Shown: positions 1 to 7,088, numbered from the stretch's first letter. The stretch is 15,584 nt of DNA from Chloroflexota bacterium (GCA_026389635.1 JAPLHM010000012.1:1-15584); one strand, 5' to 3'. Numbers and translations are program-made. Notes: generated by a model from the letters alone, not told the origin.

Positions 1-354
1 CATGACAGGCATGTTCCTGGGATCGCCCGATCCAATGAAATAATGGCACTTGTCCGAGCAGGCCCCGCAGCGCACGCATATGTCGAGATACAGTTTCCAG
101 GAACGGTATTTCTCCAGGCGGTCTTTCATGCCGTTTAAAATGATCTGCTTGAAATCCGGCGGCAGCTTCCAGTCAGGGTCCTGCGGGTTCCACTGGCGCG
201 GGTTGGGCAGCTCTAAAAACTCCTGGTTCTTGAGCGGGGCAGCATAGCAGTAGGAACCCTTTACGAACTCGATGGACGGGTCCATCCAGTCCCGGCGGGG
301 AGGATGGTAGTCGATGGCGGCCATCTCTTCGGGTTTGATTTTTTTATCTGCCAT
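1..354 (-). CDS. dsrK: DsrK-like iron-sulfur subunit of the DsrMKJOP complex (N-terminal part, cut by window edge)
   Basis: Only the first 118 residues are in the window; the gene runs off the left edge. The visible part ends in a ferredoxin-type cluster motif, DICVRCGACSDKC, with Cys at 93, 96, 99 and 103, preceded by a long hydrophilic N-terminus with several Trp-Pro stretches. This matches DsrK/HdrD-type (Fe-S) proteins, which pass electrons from a membrane quinol module to cytoplasmic thiol/disulfide or sulfite-reduction chemistry. The catalytic CCG domains would lie outside the window. The ATG at 354 overlaps the TAA of the upstream dsrM by one base (TAATG), with a GTGGAG ribosome site five bases before it, so the two are translationally coupled. 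A generic HdrD-like heterodisulfide reductase subunit is the alternative; the DsrM neighbour favours DsrK. Confidence 0.85.
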   Translation of the reverse strand, partial: MADKKIKPEEMAAIDYHPPRRDWMDPSIEFVKGSYCYAAPLKNQEFLELPNPRQWNPQDPDWKLPPDFKQIILNGMKDRLEKYRSWKLYLDICVRCGACSDKCHYFIGSGDPRNMPVM

Positions 355-1376
355 TATTGCTCCACCGGCGGCTTCTCCATTTCGATGGGGATGCCGGCCT
401 TGATCATGGGTTGTCTGAACTCGTCCTCGTACTGGGCATAGGTATGCACCCTGACAGGACGGTTCCAGGGATTTATGCGCATTACCCGGCGGCTGTCATT
501 CTTAAGGTTGCGGGTGGGGCTGAGCAGTATGCCGGCAGCGTGCATCATCTTGCTGAAGGGGAAATAGGCGATAAGCGTGCAGACCAGCAGCAGGTGGATA
601 TAGAAAGGAAGGCCGATGCCTGCAGGTACCGCCGGCCTGAAAGTAATTACACTGATGGCCAGTTCCTTGACCGCCACCAGGTCTACCTTGAAGACCGAGC
701 GCATGAGGACTCCCGAAACCACCACCGCCATGATCAGGAATAGCGCCAGGTAATCTGAGGCCAGCGAGATATAGCTGACCCGTGAGGATACCAGTCGCCT
801 CACAAACAGGTAGGATACGGCGGTAAGTATGATGAAATCGGTGATGAAAAGTGCCGGTAGAGCAAGCTGTAGCACCCCGTCGACCGCGGAAATCCACAGT
901 GACGGTGGAAAGATCGGCTCTGTGAAGAAGCGCAGGTGGCGAATGAGGATTATGAGCAGCGACCAGTGGAAGGCCAGCCCGCCCAGCCACAGCCAGCGGC
1001 TGCCGCCGTAGACCAGCCTCTGCCCACCAACCTGCTGCATATCGCTGTTGCGGAAGAGCGAACGAAAAAGCAAAATTTCGAGCGCCATCCTGCCCGCTGT
1101 ACCCCAGTTGCAGCAGGGGTTTTCGATTTTATCGCTTTTTACCCAGTCGAGTGAGGCCTCCTGGCCGCAGGTGGTTGGGATGTTGAAAGGGACGGGCGAC
1201 TGCGCCCATCGTACCACCCTGTAAATAAAACCGGTGAAAAAGGAGGTTAGCGCAAGGTACGGTATGACAACAGCGAAAATAAATACAGCGTTCTGGCCAA
1301 GCAATGTCAGCAGCGACAGCAGGACAACAAACATCACCGCGGCCAGCGGGTAAAGAATTCTGGCTGTGTTTTTCAT
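354..1376 (-). CDS. dsrM: DsrM-like membrane cytochrome b subunit (NarI-type) of the DsrMKJOP complex
   Basis: A 340-residue membrane protein of the respiratory nitrate reductase gamma (NarI) type. It has about six hydrophobic segments: two at the N-terminus, one at LWLGGLAFHWSLLIILIRH, then ALPALFITDFIILTAV, YLALFLIMAVVVSGVL and the FYIHLLLVCTLIAYF stretch. Histidines in FHW, IRH, YIH and MMHAAG are candidate b-heme ligands. The soluble loop with PVPFNIPTTCGQ and RMALEILLFRSLFRN is, to my recollection, characteristic of DsrM. In the family this subunit oxidises menaquinol and hands electrons to DsrK, encoded immediately downstream. I chose the ATG at 1376; a TTG at 1388 would add four residues (MHII), and neither has a clear ribosome site. 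The order RsbRD-domain gene, dsrM, dsrK suggests one transcription unit, with a 62-bp palindromic element between the first two. Confidence 0.88.
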   Translation of the reverse strand: MKNTARILYPLAAVMFVVLLSLLTLLGQNAVFIFAVVIPYLALTSFFTGFIYRVVRWAQSPVPFNIPTTCGQEASLDWVKSDKIENPCCNWGTAGRMALEILLFRSLFRNSDMQQVGGQRLVYGGSRWLWLGGLAFHWSLLIILIRHLRFFTEPIFPPSLWISAVDGVLQLALPALFITDFIILTAVSYLFVRRLVSSRVSYISLASDYLALFLIMAVVVSGVLMRSVFKVDLVAVKELAISVITFRPAVPAGIGLPFYIHLLLVCTLIAYFPFSKMMHAAGILLSPTRNLKNDSRRVMRINPWNRPVRVHTYAQYEDEFRQPMIKAGIPIEMEKPPVEQ

Positions 1377-1396
1377 TATTATGTGCAATTATTTTC

Positions 1397-1458
1397 GTAG
1401 GGGTGTACCTTCAGGCGCACCCGTTAAAAGCGGACGGGTCTGAAGAGCCCGTCCCTAC
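1397..1458. repeat. Composite intergenic palindromic element bounded by GTAGGG/CCCTAC
   Basis: The gap between the RsbRD-domain gene and dsrM is almost filled by a 62-bp structured element. It opens with GTAGGG (1397-1402) and closes with CCCTAC (1453-1458), its exact inverse. Inside are two further inverted repeats: GGGTG...CACCC, and GGACGGG...CCCGTCC with an eight-base spacer. It starts immediately after the TGA of the upstream gene (1462-1460, minus strand). The form is that of a REP/MITE-like dispersed element; whether it recurs in the genome cannot be seen here. A weak role in termination or mRNA stability between the two genes is possible, but there is no U-tract. Confidence 0.55.
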
Positions 1459-1459
1459 A

Positions 1460-1963
1460 TCATGGTCCCCGGCTTCCCATTAATCTTACTATGAACCTCT
1501 CGCTATTCTCGATCTCTTTCATGCGTATATGCTGTATCCTCTCCTTCATCTTCACATGTATCCCGCAGGCCAGGAGAGTGAGATTGACAATCCTTGCCTG
1601 CAACTCTTCCCATTCATCAAGCAGGCTATGTCTGTGTATTTCCGGTTTAAGCCGGCTGAATATAACTGTTTCCAGGCTTTTAATAAAGGATGTTGCCTGG
1701 ATGGGGGTGAAGTCCTGTACTGCGCGGATGCGGATGATCTGCTCGAGGTGGTCCGACAGTACGGACGTATCCTCCCCCCCGATCAATCCCTCCAGTATAT
1801 GTTCAGCGTTGACTGTGATGGTGTGACCGACCGGATTTGAGAACATGTCCCCCTCGCCTTTAATGAAATTGGCAGTATCGGCCGGGTAGGTATCGTAGAT
1901 CGCAGCCAGCCACTTTTTCAGGATGACCGATTTGTTTTTATTTAGTAACCTGCTGAGTTCCAT
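1460..1963 (-). CDS. RsbRD N-terminal-domain sensor-like protein next to dsrMK
   Basis: A 167-residue, mostly helical soluble protein. The N-terminus (LLNKNKSVILKKWLAAIYDTYP), the following FSNPVGHTI segment and the AVQDFTPIQATSFI stretch match my recollection of the RsbRD N-terminal (RsbRD_N) globin-like sensor domain. That domain is otherwise found in stressosome proteins, and stand-alone copies often sit directly upstream of dsrMK in sulfite- and sulfate-reducing organisms. There is no STAS, kinase or DNA-binding domain, so it is a sensor domain only. A role in sensing or in assembly for the Dsr complex is inferred from position. The start is the ATG at 1963, with no convincing Shine-Dalgarno. 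It lies 59 bases after the dehydrogenase gene on the same strand and may be cotranscribed with it. Confidence 0.7.
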   Translation of the reverse strand: MELSRLLNKNKSVILKKWLAAIYDTYPADTANFIKGEGDMFSNPVGHTITVNAEHILEGLIGGEDTSVLSDHLEQIIRIRAVQDFTPIQATSFIKSLETVIFSRLKPEIHRHSLLDEWEELQARIVNLTLLACGIHVKMKERIQHIRMKEIENSERFIVRLMGSRGP

Positions 1964-2022
1964 AATGTCTGAATGCGGTCAATCCGTCTCGATATATTAT
2001 TCAACTGGTATCGGCCGCGGGA

Positions 2023-2973
2023 TTATTTTTCCTGTGCCGTCTTATAGGTTTCTAAGATCCTGCGATTATAGTAGTTGAGCGTGTCGAAATATGTTTTGTC
2101 GCTGTAGTCATAAAACCCTGCCCCGCTTCTCATCCCCAATTTGCCTGCCTGGTAAAGTTTTCTTAACTCCTTAATGCGCGGATCACTGTGTGCATTGGGA
2201 TCAAAGGAGGTCACCGACTGCCAGATTATATTGAGCCCGAGCAGGTCCATTGTCTTGAAAGGACCCATTATCGAGTAACGCGGTCCGAGCGCCTCGGTGA
2301 GGGCACGGTCGATATCCTCTATGGAGGCGATACCCTGCCCCATAAAGCCCAGGGCAGTGCTTAATATGGCAAAATTGAAGTTGTTGATGAGGTGCCCGGG
2401 TATCATTTTCTTCAGTATCAGGGGACGCTTGCCCGCCTGTTTGAGCAGGGCCAGCGTGAATTTGTAGGTCTTGTCAGAAGTCTTCTCGCCACGCGCCACT
2501 TCAATCAGCGGTATGACGTGCGGGGGATTTACGAAGTGCGTCAGCATGTACTTGCCCGCACGTTTTGAGCCCTTAGCCAGGTCGTCGATTGAGAATGTGG
2601 AGGTGTTGCTGGCGATGATAGCGCCGGCCGGGGCAAACTTCTCAACCTGCTTGAACAGCGTCCTTTTTAGCTCCATGTTTTCGCCGATCGCCTCCACGAT
2701 AAAATCGGCTGTCTTGAGACCGGCGGCAAGGTTAGCTGTGAAACTGATGTTGGATAATGTTGCCTCTGCTTTACGCGCACCGTAAACTCCGGCTTGCTTA
2801 AACGCGTTTATACTGGATTTGATGCGTTCCCGCGCCTGCTTCAGGACAACCTTATCGATATCTATAAGTTTGACCGGGCAGCCTGCCTGGGCGAACACCT
2901 GGGCTATGCCGGGACCCATGGTGCCTGCACCGATTACAGCAACATTGCAGACTATTTTATCTTTGCCTTTCAT
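2023..2973 (-). CDS. 3-hydroxyacyl-CoA dehydrogenase (3-hydroxybutyryl-CoA dehydrogenase type)
   Basis: A 316-residue cytoplasmic enzyme predicted to oxidise 3-hydroxyacyl-CoA to 3-oxoacyl-CoA with NAD, or to run in reverse. The N-terminal Rossmann fold has GAGTMG (residues 15-20) and an acidic Asp at the end of the second strand (LIDID), favouring NAD over NADP. The family's active-site positions are visible: Glu95 in VEAI, Ser122-Asn123 in ASNTS, the catalytic His146 in THFVNPP, Glu158 in LIEV, and Asn197 in GHLINN. The C-terminal dimerisation domain includes GPFKTMDLLGL. It is some 30 residues longer than the usual stand-alone enzyme of about 280, through a tail ending in YYNRRILETYKTAQEK. 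The ATG at 2973 has GGAGGT seven bases upstream. The physiological acyl chain is not evident. Confidence 0.9.
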   Translation of the reverse strand: MKGKDKIVCNVAVIGAGTMGPGIAQVFAQAGCPVKLIDIDKVVLKQARERIKSSINAFKQAGVYGARKAEATLSNISFTANLAAGLKTADFIVEAIGENMELKRTLFKQVEKFAPAGAIIASNTSTFSIDDLAKGSKRAGKYMLTHFVNPPHVIPLIEVARGEKTSDKTYKFTLALLKQAGKRPLILKKMIPGHLINNFNFAILSTALGFMGQGIASIEDIDRALTEALGPRYSIMGPFKTMDLLGLNIIWQSVTSFDPNAHSDPRIKELRKLYQAGKLGMRSGAGFYDYSDKTYFDTLNYYNRRILETYKTAQEK

Positions 2974-3021
2974 ATTAGGTTACCTCCGTGGGTGAATACA
3001 TTGTGCAAGGCAACGCAATTT

Positions 3022-3058
3022 CCACACCTGCTGCGGCCAGATGCTGCAGCAGGTGTGG
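3022..3058. terminator. Perfect 13-bp stem hairpin between MFS transporter and dehydrogenase genes
   Basis: CCACACCTGCTGC (3022-3034) is the exact reverse complement of 3046-3058, with an 11-base loop. It lies 30 bases after the MFS stop and about 50 bases before the dehydrogenase start. It would fold strongly in mRNA, but neither strand shows a U-rich tail, so it is more likely a processing, attenuation or stability element, or a factor-dependent stop, than an intrinsic terminator. Confidence 0.5.
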
Positions 3059-3087
3059 GCTATTTCAAGGTATTCCGGTAAATTGAT

Positions 3088-4350
3088 CTAAAGCCTGTAC
3101 TCTATCTCTTCCAGTTCCTTGTTTTTCGTCTCATAGGGTTTAATCAGCATCAGGCTCACCGCCGGGATGATCATGATTGCCCCTGTTACTACCCAGAACC
3201 ACTCCATTTTGGGAGACAGCGTCAACAATACGGCTGCTAATATCGGGCCGAGCACGTAGGATATGCGGGTGATGGTCGTGGTCCAGCCCAGACAGGTACC
3301 TCTTCTTTCGGTTGGGAATATCTCCGGGATGTAAACGACAATCCACGAATAGGAAAAAGCAATGAAGAACCCGCCCAGGATAATAGCAAACCGCAACATG
3401 GAATCCGGGAGGAAACCTATGGGCGCCATGCTGACTGCCATACCTATGCACCCGATGACGAAAGTCAGTTTCCTGCCTATCTTATCCAATGCCAGGCCTC
3501 CCAGTATTCCACCGACCAGCATGGCCACCATAGCCCATAACAGGTAGCCGTTGGTCCACTGCTGAAGGGTTAATCCCTTGATCTCCATGAAAAAATAACC
3601 TGCCCAGAAGAAGAGAAACTGGGAGAGCAGCCAGCATATCCACATGAGCGAACCGATGGCGATGTACCTGGCATCGCCCCTGGTTATTACCCCCACGCCG
3701 AAGATATGCTCCTTCCTGGTGCCGGCCTTACGTTCGGCCTTGATCTGGTCATACCTCTGGGTTTCCTTCATGAAAAACCATAATACGATGCCGATCAGCA
3801 TCATGAAGAACATCACGCCGTACATCCATCTCCAGTCCAATCCGAGCTTATCGACGAGAAGGGACGGTAATAGCGCACTCAGGGGGATCATGCCGAGAGT
3901 AAATACCAGCGCGACCATCTTGCCGCGGTTGGCAGCCCGTGCCTCCTCGCCGATGGGAATGGCCCACATATTTGAGACCGTCGTGAGCATGGCAACAGCG
4001 TAAAACGCCATGAACATTAAGAACGAGGGTGTGAAATACACTATGCAGATACAGGAAGACCCCATCAGCAATATTAATATAAAAATCGACCACTTCCTGC
4101 CGATAATATCATTCAGCCCGTTGAGCAGGAATACAAGGAAAGTGGGGATGAGGAAGAGGGATTCCGTCCAGGAGAATTGTGCGGGTGTTAAACTGTATTC
4201 TTTGAGTATGTAGGGGAGGGCGGTTGTTTTGATAGTGGATATATACCAGTCCATCAGGGCGACGACGGTCATGAGCACGACTAAATAGCCAATATAGCCA
4301 CGGCTCCTGGGTGGAACTATAGTTACAGGTTTGCCTTTAGTGCTATCCAA
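3088..4350 (-). CDS. Major facilitator superfamily transporter, 12 TM, TTG start
   Basis: A 420-residue polytopic membrane protein with the twelve hydrophobic segments expected of an MFS carrier. The two diagnostic cytoplasmic loops are present: NGLNDIIGRKWS (about residues 77-88) between TM2 and TM3, and GGLALDKIGRKLTF in the second half, the G-x3-D-x2-G-R-[KR] signature. An Asp in TM1 (ALMDWY, Asp34) and the PEIFPTERRGT loop resemble sugar/organic-acid:proton symporters of the MHS/AAHS type, though the substrate cannot be read from sequence. The start is TTG at 4350: GGAGG at 4362-4358 sits seven bases upstream, and the next in-frame Met is residue 27, inside TM1. It may be cotranscribed with the acyl-CoA dehydrogenase downstream, separated by a strong hairpin. 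Uptake of an organic acid later handled as a CoA ester is one possible reading. Confidence 0.85.
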   Translation of the reverse strand: MDSTKGKPVTIVPPRSRGYIGYLVVLMTVVALMDWYISTIKTTALPYILKEYSLTPAQFSWTESLFLIPTFLVFLLNGLNDIIGRKWSIFILILLMGSSCICIVYFTPSFLMFMAFYAVAMLTTVSNMWAIPIGEEARAANRGKMVALVFTLGMIPLSALLPSLLVDKLGLDWRWMYGVMFFMMLIGIVLWFFMKETQRYDQIKAERKAGTRKEHIFGVGVITRGDARYIAIGSLMWICWLLSQFLFFWAGYFFMEIKGLTLQQWTNGYLLWAMVAMLVGGILGGLALDKIGRKLTFVIGCIGMAVSMAPIGFLPDSMLRFAIILGGFFIAFSYSWIVVYIPEIFPTERRGTCLGWTTTITRISYVLGPILAAVLLTLSPKMEWFWVVTGAIMIIPAVSLMLIKPYETKNKELEEIEYRL

Positions 4351-4433
4351 CTTCTAACCTCCAGGTAGTAAATTTGCAATGATCCGGCGATCCAGCTACG
4401 AGACAGTTAACCAGACTGAATGCAACTATACTT

Positions 4434-4442
4434 TCACCTCCT
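4434..4442 (-). promoter_or_regulatory. Near-perfect Shine-Dalgarno (AGGAGGTGA) without a long ORF, upstream of the MFS gene
   Basis: On the minus strand AGGAGGTGA (4442-4434) is an ideal anti-16S pairing site, yet no long reading frame follows. Eight bases after it a TTG (4425) opens a nine-codon frame (MHSVWLTVS, stop at 4398-4396). This lies in the 137-bp gap between the ABC importer and the MFS gene, about 75 bases before the MFS ribosome site. It may be a leader peptide, a remnant of a lost gene, or chance. Confidence 0.3.
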
Positions 4443-4487
4443 GCCCGATATTATTGACCTGATTAATAATAATAGACTATTTTGCTT

Positions 4488-5252
4488 TTATCTGCATTCT
4501 TCGGCCATGCAGCCGGTTATTTCCTCGCGCAGGGAGACGAAACCGCTATCGGCGCGCGAGCGTGGATAGGATAGACCTACGTCGTAAACCTGCTTTACCG
4601 TGCCCGGACTGTCTGTCATCACCACCACCCGGTTTGAGAGGTAAACCGCCTCTTCTACGCTGTGGGTGACGAAGACTACTGCCTTTTTATTATCCTGCCA
4701 GATGCGCAGCAGCTCATTCTGCATCTGGCTGCGTGTTTGCGCATCCAGCGAGCCAAATGGCTCGTCCATCAGCAGCACTTGCGGGTTGTTGGCCAGTGCC
4801 CGGGCGATGGCTGCCCGCTGCTTCATGCCGCCGGAAAGCTCAGAAGGATACTTGTGACCGCTGCCGGACAGTCCAACCAGGTCGATACAGCGCCGGGCGG
4901 TGCGCAGGCGCTCTGCCGCGGGGATTCCAAGCACCTCGGGACCGAATGCCACGTTGCCTGTCACGTCCCTCCAGGGAAAGAGCGCGAAATCCTGGAAGAC
5001 CAGTCCCCTCTCCGGGCCAGGCGCCGTTACCGGCTTCCCGTCTAAGTAGATGGACCCCGAACTGGCCTGCTCCAGGCCGGCTATGAGCTTGAGCAGTGTG
5101 GTCTTGCCACAGCCGGACGGTCCCACCAGGCAAACGAATTCGCCATCTGCTACCGCCAGGTTGAAATCACGCAGGGCCACGACGCTCTTGCCACCCTTTT
5201 TTTCCACGAAGGTCTTGGTGACACTGTCAATAATTAGCTTCTGACCTCTCAT
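4488..5252 (-). CDS. ABC importer ATP-binding protein, SsuB/TauB/NrtD family
   Basis: A 254-residue cytoplasmic ATPase that powers the adjacent permease. All ABC motifs are present: Walker A GPSGCGKTT (44-52), Q-loop Gln87 in VFQDFALFPW, signature LSGGMKQR (139-146), Walker B LLMDEP (160-165) followed by the GSLD D-loop, and the switch His197 in VTHSVEEA. The FPWRDVTGN segment after the Q-loop is usual for the taurine/sulfonate/nitrate/bicarbonate family. Its ATG overlaps the permease stop (ATGA, 4 bases) and has GGAAGG just upstream, so it is the last gene of a coupled binding protein-permease-ATPase operon. Substrate specificity lies with the binding protein and cannot be fixed here. Confidence 0.93.
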   Translation of the reverse strand: MRGQKLIIDSVTKTFVEKKGGKSVVALRDFNLAVADGEFVCLVGPSGCGKTTLLKLIAGLEQASSGSIYLDGKPVTAPGPERGLVFQDFALFPWRDVTGNVAFGPEVLGIPAAERLRTARRCIDLVGLSGSGHKYPSELSGGMKQRAAIARALANNPQVLLMDEPFGSLDAQTRSQMQNELLRIWQDNKKAVVFVTHSVEEAVYLSNRVVVMTDSPGTVKQVYDVGLSYPRSRADSGFVSLREEITGCMAEECR

Positions 5253-6079
5253 GCTGCCTTCCAGAAAAGAATCTTATCCTCGAACTTTTTGAGTCCGATG
5301 AACATAAGGAATCCCACGACGCCGATCATGAGCATTCCGGCCACTGTCTTGGCTGCCTCCATGGTGGAGTAATAGTACATTATCATATAACCGAGGCCGG
5401 AGTTGGATCCCGTTAATTCGGCAGCCACCAGGCACATCCACCCTATGCCGATTCCAATGCGCAGGCCTGCCATGATAGAAGGGGCCGCCGACGGTACGCC
5501 AACCTTTAAAAGCACCTGCCAGGGTCCGGCGCCCAATGTCCTGGCCACCTCCACCAGCTTGTGCGGGGTGTTCTCCATGCCGAGTACCGTGTTGAGCACG
5601 ATGGGGAAAAAGGCGCCCAGCCAGATGAGAAAGACCGCTGGCTTGAAGCCAAGCCCAAACCACAGCATGGCCAGCGGTATCCAGGCCAACGGAGGGATGG
5701 GGCGCAATAGCTCGATGACGGGCTCAAGCAGGTCACGCGCATTCCGCCACCAGCCGATGATTATGCCGAGCAATACGCCGGTCACTGCCGCCAGGGCGAA
5801 ACCCACGATAACCCTCCACAGGCTGATCAGTGTATTGCCCATCAGTTCCCCGGCCCATTCCACCCCGGGCGGTCCGGGTGCCACCAGTAGTTGACCCAGG
5901 GCGGCGACGACTGCTATGGGAGTGGGGAAAAGCTGGGGCAGGTTGGCCAGGAGGGCCGCCCCCTCCCAGATGAGGAGGAACAGGAGGATCGAAATAAGCC
6001 GTAAAGGACGCGTGTCTTCACCTCTGAAGATATTTGGTATCCACAACCATCTCGACAAATTTGTCCAAATCAGGGACAT
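5249..6079 (-). CDS. ABC importer permease, SsuC/TauC/NrtB family
   Basis: A 276-residue integral membrane protein with about six hydrophobic segments. The cytoplasmic EAA loop that docks onto the ATPase is clear at about residues 177-200 (EVARTLGAGPWQVLLKVGVP). The PIPPLAWIPLAMLWFGLG segment at about 127-144 is typical of the taurine/sulfonate/nitrate permeases. The start is uncertain: the ATG at 6079 gives a 62-base overlap with the 3' end of the binding-protein gene and has no good ribosome site. In-frame TTG codons 8 and 12 would shorten the overlap. No ATG, GTG or TTG start clears the overlap before the first membrane segment, so translation probably depends on coupling to the upstream gene. 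It forms an importer with the flanking genes. Confidence 0.9.
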   Translation of the reverse strand: MSLIWTNLSRWLWIPNIFRGEDTRPLRLISILLFLLIWEGAALLANLPQLFPTPIAVVAALGQLLVAPGPPGVEWAGELMGNTLISLWRVIVGFALAAVTGVLLGIIIGWWRNARDLLEPVIELLRPIPPLAWIPLAMLWFGLGFKPAVFLIWLGAFFPIVLNTVLGMENTPHKLVEVARTLGAGPWQVLLKVGVPSAAPSIMAGLRIGIGIGWMCLVAAELTGSNSGLGYMIMYYYSTMEAAKTVAGMLMIGVVGFLMFIGLKKFEDKILFWKAA

Positions 6080-7016
6080 CAGTAGCCGTTATGATGGGCT
6101 TGATGGCCCCACTTTCACCCAGGCTGATGATCTCGCTGACAAACTTCCTGACATCGTCCCTGCTGAGAGAGTAGGTATACTTGACGCGCCGGAAGGCGTC
6201 TTCAATGATGGCAGGGTCCAGCTTTGTCCATTTGGCGGCGATGGCCTTGGCCTCGGCCGGGTTAGCCGCAATAAAATCAATGGCCCTGCGGTGCGCACGT
6301 ATCACAGATGCCACGGTTCCGTCATGTAAGCGGCCGAAATCACCCGCCGTTACGATCACGCAGCATGGATGACCCGGCCAGATGTCCTTTGATTCTACCA
6401 GCACTTTGCCGTATCCGCCCACCACTGACTTTGCTACAAAGGGCTCCCAGACAAAGTATCCGTCGATGCGTCCTGTCTGCAGGGACTGCGGCATGTCAGG
6501 GGGTTTGACCGTGCCGGGGAAAAGCTCGATGTCGTTGTAACCTAAATTATTGCCGGCCAGCAGCATCCCGAGCATCACGTATTGTATCGACCCGGGGGCG
6601 GGGGTGGCGATCTTTCTCGATTTGAGTTCGGCGACGTTATTGACATCCTTGCCGGTTACCAGGCCCGACCCTTCCAGGTTGACACCGGATACGATGGAAA
6701 GCCGGACCTTGCGCGCCGCCGCCATAATGGCCGGCGCCACCCCGACATAGCCCATGTCGACCTGGTTGGCCGCCAGCGCATCCATCTCCGCAGGACCGGA
6801 CTCAAATGGCCCGACCACCTCCACATTTAGCCCCTCTTCAGCGAAAAACCCCTTGTCCTGCGCCACGAAAAAGGGCAACTGGTGAAGGTCGCCCAGCAGG
6901 TAGCCGATACGTACCGTCGAAGGCGCAACGGGTGCGCAGCCCGGCAGGCTGCAAATCGAGACGAACAACAGCGACGTCAGGATGATATTGGTCGGCAGCC
7001 TGAATACATGTTTCAT
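6018..7016 (-). CDS. Lipoprotein substrate-binding protein of the taurine/sulfonate/nitrate ABC family
   Basis: A 332-residue extracytoplasmic solute receptor anchored as a lipoprotein: a short basic N-terminus, a hydrophobic stretch (NIILTSLLFVSICS) and a lipobox LPGC with Cys27. The mature part begins VRIGYLLGDLHQLPFFVAQDKGFFAEEGLNVEVV, the standard opening of NMT1/SsuA/TauA/NrtA/CmpA-type receptors. The same fold binds aliphatic sulfonates, nitrate, bicarbonate or pyrimidine precursors, so the ligand is open. The ATG at 7016 is preferred over an upstream TTG at 7037: the longer form would put residues before the signal peptide, and a good extended -10 at 7043-7038 would start transcription near 7031. 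It is first gene of the importer operon and is divergent from the LarA/2-KPCC-like operon, with which it shares a control region. Confidence 0.9.
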   Translation of the reverse strand: MKHVFRLPTNIILTSLLFVSICSLPGCAPVAPSTVRIGYLLGDLHQLPFFVAQDKGFFAEEGLNVEVVGPFESGPAEMDALAANQVDMGYVGVAPAIMAAARKVRLSIVSGVNLEGSGLVTGKDVNNVAELKSRKIATPAPGSIQYVMLGMLLAGNNLGYNDIELFPGTVKPPDMPQSLQTGRIDGYFVWEPFVAKSVVGGYGKVLVESKDIWPGHPCCVIVTAGDFGRLHDGTVASVIRAHRRAIDFIAANPAEAKAIAAKWTKLDPAIIEDAFRRVKYTYSLSRDDVRKFVSEIISLGESGAIKPIITATDVPDLDKFVEMVVDTKYLQR

Positions 7017-7037
7017 TGCACACACCCGGTTCAGCAA

Positions 7038-7066
7038 ATTATACCAGCAACCGGTAATTGATTAAA
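7038..7066 (-). promoter_or_regulatory. Extended -10 promoter for the ABC importer operon
   Basis: On the minus strand TGGTATAAT has a perfect TATAAT (7043-7038) with the TGn extension. A weak -35-like TTTAAT (7066-7061) lies 17 bases upstream. Transcription would begin near 7031, giving a leader of about 15 bases before the ATG at 7016. The weak -35 overlaps the edge of the 25-bp palindrome. Confidence 0.5.
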
Positions 7067-7086
7067 TTATACAATATTTGTATAAT
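7058..7086 (+). promoter_or_regulatory. Strong sigma-70-type promoter for the LarA/2-KPCC-like operon
   Basis: TTGATT (7058-7063) and a perfect TATAAT (7081-7086) are separated by exactly 17 bases. Transcription would start near 7093, leaving an untranslated leader of roughly 115 bases before the LarA-like gene. The spacer and -10 are covered by a perfect palindrome (7064-7088), so a bound dimer would block RNA polymerase. Confidence 0.7.
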
Positions 7087-7088
7087 TT
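7064..7088. promoter_or_regulatory. Perfect 25-bp palindrome, candidate operator in the divergent promoter region
   Basis: AAATTATACAA (7064-7074) and TTGTATAATTT (7078-7088) are exact inverse repeats around a three-base centre. A further TTTGTATA half-site copy begins at 7086, nine bases after the one at 7077. The position over a promoter spacer and -10, plus the dyad symmetry, fits the operator of a dimeric repressor; TTGTA/TACAA half-sites are seen for GntR-type regulators among others. No regulator gene lies in the window. Confidence 0.6.

Noticed and set aside
1376..1388. Longer DsrM form starting at TTG 1388
   Set aside because: It adds only four residues and has no ribosome site; the ATG at 1376 is simpler, though not proven.
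4449..4471. AT-rich inverted repeat TATTATT/AATAATA after the ABC importer operon
   Set aside because: Seven A-T pairs with a nine-base loop and no U-tract are too weak to call a terminator.
5403..5894. 163-codon plus-strand frame inside the ABC permease gene
   Set aside because: Composition is low-complexity Ser/Pro/Met typical of a shadow frame, and the minus-strand permease has the EAA motif and membrane segments.
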